A stretch of DNA of 64,000 bases from Bacillus pinisoli (lineage in GTDB: Bacteria > Bacillota > Bacilli > Bacillales > SA4), in the NCBI RefSeq assembly GCF_023036475.1, contig NZ_JAJQKI010000004.1:1-64000 (forward strand). The letters run 5' to 3'. The notes under the pieces are model-generated. The model saw only the letters and a list, made by a program, of their open reading frames with translations, made no database searches and had not been told where the DNA came from. Made by a program: the position numbers and the translations under genes. Positions 1 through 5,871 of the stretch are shown here, one piece after another (positions within the stretch are counted from its first letter, which is position 1; each line of letters starts with the position of its first letter).

Positions 1-358
1 AAGAGGTTGGGACATAACTAATTGTGACTTCCTCAAACACGAATATTTAAATGTTCATATATATTTGTTTTTGAATACTTTTGTTACTTATTAATCTGCT
101 TACCTTGAAAAACAAATGCGTTCCATTGCGCTGCAGACCCTCGCTTTCCGCGGGGAGAAAGTCGAGCCTCCTCGGCTTCGCCTGCGGGGTCTCGACCCTT
201 TCTCTTTTTCCCGCAGGAGTCGAGTGTCTTCCGCTTCATTTCACTAATTTATTAAATATAGTTTGCACTAACAAAAAAAAGACCCGAACTATAAAGTGAA
301 AAATCCACTAAATAGTTTGGGTTTTTAATTAACTGGAATACTTATGTCCCAACCTCTC
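1..358. repeat. Inverted-repeat element with GC-rich core (copy 1)
   Basis: A 16-bp perfect terminal inverted repeat (AGAGGTTGGGACATAA at 2-17 and its complement at 342-357) bounds about 355 bp without a credible gene. The core (about 130-235) holds blocks CGCTTTCCGCGG, GAGCCTCCTCGGC and CCCGCAGGAGTCGAG that recur in the elements at 1209-1418 and 33489-33670. A hairpin plus T run at about 281-326 looks like an intrinsic terminator reading right. Short open frames inside have no ribosome-binding site. The element may extend left of the window. Confidence 0.7.
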
Positions 359-398
359 AGCATATTCTTTACGGAAGCAACAATCTATAAAAAGAACC

Positions 399-758
399 TC
401 ATGGAAAAAGCTTCTTTAGTGCATCAGCAATTCGATCAGGAGTAAAAGGTTTAACAATAAAATCTTTAGCCCCCGCTTGTATTGCATCTACTACCATGGC
501 TTGCTGCCCCATTGCGGAACACATAATAATTGTTGCCGTTGGATCAAATGCTTTTATTTCCCTCACAGCTTGTACACCATCCATAATAGGCATAGTTATA
601 TCCATTGTAACGAGGTCGGGTTTTAATTGCTTATACTGTTCAACAGCCTTAAGTCCATTCTCAGCTTCACCCACTACCTCGTGTCCCGCTTTTGTTACCA
701 TATCTCTCAATTGCATTCTCATAAATGCTGCATCATCTGTTATTAATACTTTTGCCAC
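399..758 (-). CDS. CheY-like single-domain response regulator
   Basis: A 119-residue receiver domain with no output domain. Visible are the acidic pair D8-D9, the phosphoacceptor D53 (in VTMDITMP), the switch residue S81 and K103-P104. It should be phosphorylated by a histidine kinase and act by protein contact. The start is GTG, placed by GGGGGAG just upstream. It lies 82 bp downstream of the STAS gene and on the same strand, so it may belong to the same transcript. It closely resembles chemotaxis CheY, but no flagellar or chemotaxis gene is next to it, so its partner is unknown. Confidence 0.9.
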   Translation of the reverse strand: MAKVLITDDAAFMRMQLRDMVTKAGHEVVGEAENGLKAVEQYKQLKPDLVTMDITMPIMDGVQAVREIKAFDPTATIIMCSAMGQQAMVVDAIQAGAKDFIVKPFTPDRIADALKKLFP

Positions 759-840
759 CGGTTACTCCCCCTCACCCTTAATCTACATATATAGGGAAAT
801 TATACTTAGACATCAATGAGTGGAAAATAGTCATCTATTC

Positions 841-1128
841 CTATTTCTCTTCTTGATGGATCTCAAATAATGTATGCAGCCGTGTAATTTGCAAGATATC
901 CATAAGTTTCTCATTAACTTTAGTAAGTCTCAGGTTTTTCTCTTGGTTTATTACTTCATGGTACAGCACCATAAGTATGGATACACCTATACTATCCATA
1001 TGAGTAACAAGGGAGAAATCAAGTTCAAGTCCTTCTTGATTATTTCTAAGCTCTTCAAGAAGGATTTCTTGGATCCTTCGTTGGTTTGTGTAATTGATAT
1101 GAGATTCTTGTATTTGATATGTATTCAT
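841..1128 (-). CDS. STAS-domain anti-sigma factor antagonist
   Basis: A 95-residue protein of the SpoIIAA/RsbV type. The motif HMDSIGVSIL carries the usual phosphorylated serine (S46) after Asp45. In this family the unphosphorylated form binds the HATPase kinase and frees its target. The kinase (2897-3304) and a PP2C phosphatase (1423-2886) are encoded just upstream on the same strand, completing a partner-switching set. The RBS GGAAGG precedes the ATG. A 210-bp repeat element separates it from the phosphatase gene, so it may now need its own promoter or read-through. Confidence 0.85.
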   Translation of the reverse strand: MNTYQIQESHINYTNQRRIQEILLEELRNNQEGLELDFSLVTHMDSIGVSILMVLYHEVINQEKNLRLTKVNEKLMDILQITRLHTLFEIHQEEK

Positions 1129-1147
1129 AACTGACCTTCCTTACAAT

Positions 1148-1180
1148 AGCCTCTTTTCTAAAACTTTGTTGATTTTCAAG
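1148..1180. repeat. Solo end of the GGCTCTTTTCTAA repeat family
   Basis: The stretch GCCTCTTTTCTAAAACTTTG followed by TTGATTTTCAAG matches one terminus of the dispersed elements at 23085-23257 and 41267-41363. No matching opposite terminus was found here, so it is probably a decayed or solo end. Confidence 0.45.
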
Positions 1181-1208
1181 CTAATACTATTACCCTTTTT
1201 ATTCTTAT

Positions 1209-1418
1209 GGCTCTGTTAAAACTTGTTGTTGATTTTCGTTCCAGGACACTCGCTTTCCGTGGGCGAGTCCGGGAGCCTCCTCGGCGAAAACCGTGCCTGT
1301 GGAGTCTACAAGGACAAAGTGAACTTCCTTTGTCCGCGACCCGCTCTCCCACAGGAGTCTCGCGTCCTTCCACTTCAATCAACTCTGCTAAAAATCAACA
1401 CTGTACTTTAACACAGCC
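1209..1418. repeat. Inverted-repeat element with GC-rich core (copy 2)
   Basis: About 210 bp bounded by imperfect inverted repeats GGCTCTGTTAAAA and TTTAACACAGCC, with inner pairs TTGATTTT/AAAATCAAC. The core shares CGCTTTCCG, GAGCCTCCTCGGC and CACAGGAGTCTCG blocks with the elements at 1-358 and 33489-33670. It sits between the phosphatase stop codon and the STAS gene, inside what is otherwise a tight operon. It encodes no transposase and looks like a non-autonomous (MITE-like) element. Confidence 0.75.
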
Positions 1419-1422
1419 ATTC

Positions 1423-2886
1423 TTATAATAAATCAATATGAATGACACAAATATCATCCTTTGGCATATATTGATACTGATCTAATAGCATGTCCACCTT
1501 CTTTACCAGTAAGACTTCAGCTAAATCTTCTTTAGTCATCTGCATATGTTCTAGTAATCCGTCTGTGTATAGAACTATTTCTGAATTTACTTCATAAGGA
1601 ATTATAGATGTCTCAAAGGAAACCTCCTCTAACATTCCAACTGGAATTGTAGTCGATGGAAGAAACAAGAAATCCTCATTATTTTTTATAATAAAGTCAG
1701 GATGACCAGCATTTACATACTCAATTTTCTTTTCTCTTGTATCAATCAAGAGATAAACGGCAGTAAAGTAGTATTTTGTCACTTCTAGATCAAGATCATC
1801 AGCAAACATATTAAAGATTAATTTATTTAACTGAGTCATAACTTCAGAAGGAGTATATATATCCCTTTGAAGTAACGAGACTATTTCAGTATGCAACGAC
1901 ATAGTCAACAAAGAGGATGAAATACCATGTCCCATAACATCAATGATAAAGACTCCATATAAACCCTCATAAATTTGAAACCATTTATAAAGATCTCCAC
2001 CTAATTCATGTGAGGGTTTATAAAAGCCTGTAATCGTTATGTCTGTCTCTATAATTGGTTTACTTAGCAGTAATTGTTGGAGGTTCCTCGCAACCTTTAA
2101 GTCATTCTCTAGTTCCATCTCTAAAATTTTACGTGTTGTGATATCTCTTTGAATCCCAATAAAATATTCAGTCTTTCCATTTTGTGATGTAACCGGACTA
2201 ATTGTAAGTTCATTCCAAAAAGTGGTACGGTCTTTCCGATAATTTAGTAATTCTTCATGAACACGAGTTTGACCGTTAATACTCTCTCTTATTTTATTAA
2301 CCGTTTCGCAGTTAGTTCGTGGTCCTTGAAGAAGTCGGCAGTTTCGCCCTAGGACTTCTTTCTTCTGGTAGCCTGTCATTTTTGTAAATCCTTCATTAAC
2401 ATAGACTATTGGGTTATCTTCTAATTTAGGATCTGTAATTAGAATTCCCACTCCACTTTGATTCATTGCCTGAACTAACAACTCGTTATACTCTAGCAAT
2501 TCTCCTTTTTCGTGTTCCCATATATACTCTTTTGTGAGATCCCTAAGAATAAGGTATAAATAATCCGTATTATCCTGTTGAATTAGCTTACAATTTACAC
2601 TTAAAATAATTTCTTCTTCTCTGTCATTGAAGGCTCTAATCTTAATTACCTTAACTGTGCCTCGCATGACCTCTGGGAAAATTTCTAAGCAATACTCTAA
2701 GGAGTCTGACGTAAGCTTATTCTTATTATAGAAGTGATGCCCAATTAAGTCCTCCTTTTGTATTCCGAACATTTTTACACTCGTATCATTTGCATACACG
2801 TAAAAACCTTGAGAATCTAATATCATAATAGAATCTGGGGAATACTCAATTAATTCATTCACTAATTCCAATACTTTAAATTCCAT
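1423..2886 (-). CDS. PAS-LOV-PP2C (SpoIIE/RsbU-type) serine phosphatase
   Basis: A 487-residue cytoplasmic phosphatase. Residues about 5-120 form a PAS domain. Residues about 135-255 form a second PAS domain with LOV blue-light signatures: GRNCRLLQG with the flavin-adduct cysteine C183, N215 in LLNYRKD, N225 in FWNEL and Q246 in GIQRDIT. Residues about 265-487 form a PP2C/SpoIIE domain with GGDLY, DVMGHG, NAGHP, YTDGL and KDDICV. It should dephosphorylate the STAS protein encoded downstream under control of the sensor domains. ATG at 2886 is preferred to the in-frame GTG at 2895 because AGGGTGAGG precedes it. It starts 10 bp after the kinase gene. The LOV flavin-binding call is inferred from motifs resembling YtvA. 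Confidence 0.9.
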   Translation of the reverse strand: MEFKVLELVNELIEYSPDSIMILDSQGFYVYANDTSVKMFGIQKEDLIGHHFYNKNKLTSDSLEYCLEIFPEVMRGTVKVIKIRAFNDREEEIILSVNCKLIQQDNTDYLYLILRDLTKEYIWEHEKGELLEYNELLVQAMNQSGVGILITDPKLEDNPIVYVNEGFTKMTGYQKKEVLGRNCRLLQGPRTNCETVNKIRESINGQTRVHEELLNYRKDRTTFWNELTISPVTSQNGKTEYFIGIQRDITTRKILEMELENDLKVARNLQQLLLSKPIIETDITITGFYKPSHELGGDLYKWFQIYEGLYGVFIIDVMGHGISSSLLTMSLHTEIVSLLQRDIYTPSEVMTQLNKLIFNMFADDLDLEVTKYYFTAVYLLIDTREKKIEYVNAGHPDFIIKNNEDFLFLPSTTIPVGMLEEVSFETSIIPYEVNSEIVLYTDGLLEHMQMTKEDLAEVLLVKKVDMLLDQYQYMPKDDICVIHIDLL

Positions 2887-2896
2887 GATCCTCACC

Positions 2897-3304
2897 CTAT
2901 TTTAGTTGAAAAATTAATAACACGTTTCGTCCATTATCTGAATACTGAATCTCATCTGCACATTTCTTCATAATAGCTATTCCTCTACCACGAATTGAAG
3001 TAATATGTTGATGAAAATATTGATCAGGATCACCTATCATGTTAAGTCTACTCTTAAAATCAAAACCTACTCCATTATGCGTTAATTCCAAAATTAATTG
3101 TTTCTTCTTGATGATAATGGAGAGCGTAATTACTAGAGAATCGTTTGTCTTCTCAGTATGTTCAAACACATTATTGACTGCTTCTACAATTGAAATTATG
3201 ACATAGTTTTTTAAGGTCGACGAATAGTTGTTTAAGAATTCTTCAAGATTCTTTAAAACTTCGTGAAATTTAGGATATGTTGAAAATGTATATTGAATGT
3301 CCAT
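2897..3304 (-). CDS. RsbW/SpoIIAB-like HATPase serine kinase (anti-sigma type)
   Basis: A 135-residue GHKL ATPase. It has the N box EAVNNVFEH, the G1 region LTHNGVGFD and the G2 region GRGIAIMKKCADEI. Proteins of this type bind a sigma factor or another target and phosphorylate a STAS antagonist. It is first in an operon with the LOV-PP2C phosphatase. The G1 box reads HNGVG where DxGxG is usual, so the adenine-contacting Asp is replaced by His. This may alter ATP use and deserves checking. No sigma factor gene is adjacent, so the target is unknown. Confidence 0.8.
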   Translation of the reverse strand: MDIQYTFSTYPKFHEVLKNLEEFLNNYSSTLKNYVIISIVEAVNNVFEHTEKTNDSLVITLSIIIKKKQLILELTHNGVGFDFKSRLNMIGDPDQYFHQHITSIRGRGIAIMKKCADEIQYSDNGRNVLLIFQLK

Positions 3305-3387
3305 AAATTAAGTTGCACCTATTGGTTACCTTTTTCTCTAGTCTCCCTAATTACCAAATATTTTATGACCCGGTTTAAAAAACCTAA

Positions 3388-3421
3388 CAAAAAAACTGAA
3401 CGTGAGTAACACTCGTTCAGC
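3388..3421 (-). terminator. Intrinsic terminator after the ABM monooxygenase gene
   Basis: Arms CTGAACG and CGTTCAG with a further AGT/ACT pairing, followed on the minus strand by a run of seven T. It lies 13 bp beyond the stop codon at 3434. Confidence 0.8.
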
Positions 3422-3433
3422 TTCTTGTTTTAG

Positions 3434-3724
3434 TTATTGTTTAACAGCCTCATATTTAACCACTTGAGCTGGCTCTTGAAAATATTCTTTCGCCATCTTC
3501 CCAAATTCTTTAAAGTGAGGAGTGTTGAAGTGGAATGTAACAGCTTCTGCATCTTTCCATTCTTCTAACATTACAAATTTATTTGGTTTCGTCGTATCCT
3601 CATAGAGTTGATACGAGATATTCCCTTCTTCCGCCTGTGAATTTTCCACTAAGCTTACAACATCTCTTAAAAACTCATTGCGAGATGCTTCTTTCACAAA
3701 AATATGTGCGTGAATAACAATCAT
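3434..3724 (-). CDS. Antibiotic biosynthesis monooxygenase (ABM/YgiN-like) family protein
   Basis: A 96-residue dimeric alpha-beta barrel protein. Family features are visible: an N-terminal strand MIVIHAHIFVKE, the central stretch GNISYQLYED, EEWKDAEAVTFHFNTPHF and a C-terminal strand. Members oxidise quinols or other aromatic compounds without cofactor, or serve as small-molecule binding proteins. The RBS is GGGGGAAAAAGG before ATG. It lies 12 bp downstream of the deacetylase gene on the same strand and ends at a terminator, so the two are likely cotranscribed. Confidence 0.8.
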   Translation of the reverse strand: MIVIHAHIFVKEASRNEFLRDVVSLVENSQAEEGNISYQLYEDTTKPNKFVMLEEWKDAEAVTFHFNTPHFKEFGKMAKEYFQEPAQVVKYEAVKQ

Positions 3725-3736
3725 CCTTTTTCCCCC

Positions 3737-4336
3737 TTATGATATGAGTTCAAATTCATACCCTTGATTTCTAATTTCATCTATTAATTCTGGTAAGATC
3801 ATGGTTGTTTGTTTTAACTCATGAAGTAAAATGATAGATCCTTCCTGTAGATGACTTATAATGTTTGTTTTAATACATGTTGGATTCTCCTGATGATTCC
3901 AATCATATGAAGTTAAATCCCACATTACAGGTGTAAGATTTAAATCATGAAGTATCTCCATCGTATCTTCATTATATTGTCCAAAGGGAGGTCTAAAGTA
4001 TTTCACTTGTCCTCCTGTAATCGTTTCAATCTTCTCTACACTGCCTTGAATATGTCGATACTGCAACTCCTTCGTTAAAGAAGTCAAATTAGTATGGTTA
4101 GATGCATGAGAACCGATAAGATGACCGTCCTTCAACACACGTTTCCAAGGTCTTCCATTATATAATAACCTTGATTGCCAAAAGAATAAAGCCTTAACTT
4201 GCTTTTCCTTTAAAATGTCCAAGATGAGAGGTAAATGCTTTCCGGGCCCATCATCAAAGGTTAACATTACTTTTTTACCAGAAGGTTTTATTTGGTTCAA
4301 ATTAATAAGCCACCGTTTATCTCCTAGATCGTACAC
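3737..4336 (-). CDS. Polysaccharide deacetylase (NodB homology) family protein
   Basis: A 199-residue carbohydrate esterase family 4 domain. It has TFDDGPG (catalytic base and metal Asp), SHASNH (metal histidines), RPPFGQYN and a late LLHEL motif. It should remove acetyl groups from a cell-wall or other polymer, but no signal peptide is visible. The first usable codon in the uninterrupted frame is GTG at 4336. The same frame continues upstream through a UGA at 4355-4357 to ATG ATG at 4367-4372, which has a strong CAGGAGAT ribosome-binding site. The true start, or whether the gene is broken, is therefore unresolved. Confidence 0.8.
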   Translation of the reverse strand: MYDLGDKRWLINLNQIKPSGKKVMLTFDDGPGKHLPLILDILKEKQVKALFFWQSRLLYNGRPWKRVLKDGHLIGSHASNHTNLTSLTKELQYRHIQGSVEKIETITGGQVKYFRPPFGQYNEDTMEILHDLNLTPVMWDLTSYDWNHQENPTCIKTNIISHLQEGSIILLHELKQTTMILPELIDEIRNQGYEFELIS

Positions 4337-4372
4337 GATCTCCTCTTTAACAACTCATGGGTTATTCATCAT
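4326..4372 (-). other. Five-codon leader or UGA-interrupted start of the deacetylase frame
   Basis: An ATG with CAGGAGAT eight bases upstream opens the frame MMNNP, then UGA (4355-4357), then VVKEEIV in the same frame as the deacetylase. A hairpin follows: stem AGATCG/CGATCT at 4326-4341 with loop UGUA, whose G lies 20 nt after the UGA. The hairpin buries the downstream GTG start. It could be a nonsense mutation with restart, a leader peptide coupled to the GTG, or, less likely, a selenocysteine codon. Confidence 0.5.
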
Positions 4373-4400
4373 ACTACTTATCTCCTGTCATTCCATCTGC

Positions 4401-5867
4401 TTAACTTTGGTTTACAAGAATCTCAATGAAACGATCTTCAAGCTGTTTGCCTTTATCTTCATCTACCAAGTTATTTAGAATGATACTAAACACATATTGT
4501 CTTTCTTCATCTATGTGCACATAACCGGATAAAGAGCTCACACTTGTTAACGTACCTGTCTTTGCTCTTACAACTGCTTCATGTTGTACCGTATTCATCC
4601 TGTGTAACAGAGTCCCCGCTAATAAACGGTCACTTGTACCTGCTAAGGGTAATGCTTGTAAGAAATCATCATACCATAATTCATTTTGAATGCCATGCAA
4701 AAGGCTAGTTAGGTCATTTGCTGAAACCAAATTTACGTGTGAAATCCCAGAACCATCCCTAAGAACCACCTTGGAGGGGTCTATACCCCATTTTTTTATT
4801 TGCTCTTTAACAACCTCTATACCCTTTTCCCAGCTGCCTTCACCTTTTTGAACTCTAGCCATTTCTTTTATCAAGACTTCTCCGTGTCCATTATTACTAA
4901 ACTTTAAGAAAGGAATTAATAGTTCAGATAATGTCATAGATGAGTGAGAAAGTAAGAGGCTAGCGTTCTCCGGAGTTTCACCAAGCAGGATGTTACCTTT
5001 CAATATAATACCTTGTGCTTTAAGCAACTCATTCAAATGGTGAATAACATAATGACTAGGTTCCCAAACAGAAATCCATTCCTTTACCCGAACACCATTC
5101 TTAGGGATCACGCCCTCTATCATAATTGTATTCTCACCATGTTTCCTTGAGACCTCAAGCGTATTTTCTACATCATCTTTACCGGTGGAGGCTCGATTTT
5201 CAAGCTTTAGATAACTTGAAGAAGGTTTAATAGATACAGTAGGCGGTTCTCCGGCTTTAAGAGATGGCTTCACTTCTACAATGACTGTTCCCGCATCATA
5301 ATCGTCATTTGGAGACAGATTAATAGCAGAAATTTGGGCTCCGTAATATGTAGTTTCATCACTCCATGGAAGATCAACTGAAAGCCTTACTTCATCAAAC
5401 CATGAATCATCTCCAATAAGGTTCCCTTGTATTTCCGTTAATTCTTTTTCTTTAAGATCAGCAACCATTTGTTCAAGATCACTTGTCAGTAATGTTGGAT
5501 CACCTTTTCCCTTAAAGTAGAGATTACCTTTTAAGATTCCTTGATTAATTGTACCGTCCATTAGCATTTCTGTATCAAAAGTATGATCTTTACCAAGCAC
5601 AGATAAGGCGGAAGCCGCAGTAATAAGTTTTAAATTTGATGCAGGGCGGAGTCTAGTAGATCCATTGTGTTCATAAAGTATCTTACCAGTAGCTGAATCT
5701 CTAATACTGACACCTACAATGCCTCCTAAAATGGAGGAATCAGTTAATAAAAGTTGGTCAATCTTCTGGTTTAATGTTTGCTGCTCCTCACTAGCAAGTA
5801 TGGATTGAGGAACACCAAATACTAATGAACTAATGACTATGAATAGGACAAGAATGTTTTTGAACAT
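4401..5867 (-). CDS. dacC: D-alanyl-D-alanine carboxypeptidase/endopeptidase (PBP4/DacC family)
   Basis: A 488-residue exported class C penicillin-binding protein, close to the length of Bacillus DacC. It has an N-terminal signal peptide (MFKNILVLFIVISSLVFG, then ILASEE), the SxxK motif SNLK, the SxN motif in FSNNGHGE and KTG in RAKTGTL. It trims peptidoglycan stem peptides outside the membrane. ATG at 5867 is chosen over a longer frame to 6008 because AAAAGGAGAG precedes it and the signal peptide then sits at the N terminus. It begins 4 bp after the helicase stop codon, with its RBS inside that gene, so the two are coupled. Confidence 0.9.
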   Translation of the reverse strand: MFKNILVLFIVISSLVFGVPQSILASEEQQTLNQKIDQLLLTDSSILGGIVGVSIRDSATGKILYEHNGSTRLRPASNLKLITAASALSVLGKDHTFDTEMLMDGTINQGILKGNLYFKGKGDPTLLTSDLEQMVADLKEKELTEIQGNLIGDDSWFDEVRLSVDLPWSDETTYYGAQISAINLSPNDDYDAGTVIVEVKPSLKAGEPPTVSIKPSSSYLKLENRASTGKDDVENTLEVSRKHGENTIMIEGVIPKNGVRVKEWISVWEPSHYVIHHLNELLKAQGIILKGNILLGETPENASLLLSHSSMTLSELLIPFLKFSNNGHGEVLIKEMARVQKGEGSWEKGIEVVKEQIKKWGIDPSKVVLRDGSGISHVNLVSANDLTSLLHGIQNELWYDDFLQALPLAGTSDRLLAGTLLHRMNTVQHEAVVRAKTGTLTSVSSLSGYVHIDEERQYVFSIILNNLVDEDKGKQLEDRFIEILVNQS

Positions 5868-5871
5868 TTGA

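Noticed and set aside
81-299. 72-residue open frame inside the first repeat
   Set aside because: It runs through the GC-rich repeat core, has no RBS and its protein resembles nothing but other spurious frames in such repeats.
1176-1428. Several overlapping 60-75 residue frames on both strands
   Set aside because: All fall within the repeat at 1209-1418; frames exist only because the core is GC-rich.
3340-3380. SigB-type promoter (GTTT/GGGTAT) before the partner-switch operon
   Set aside because: GGGTCA is present but no GTTT box lies at the required distance.
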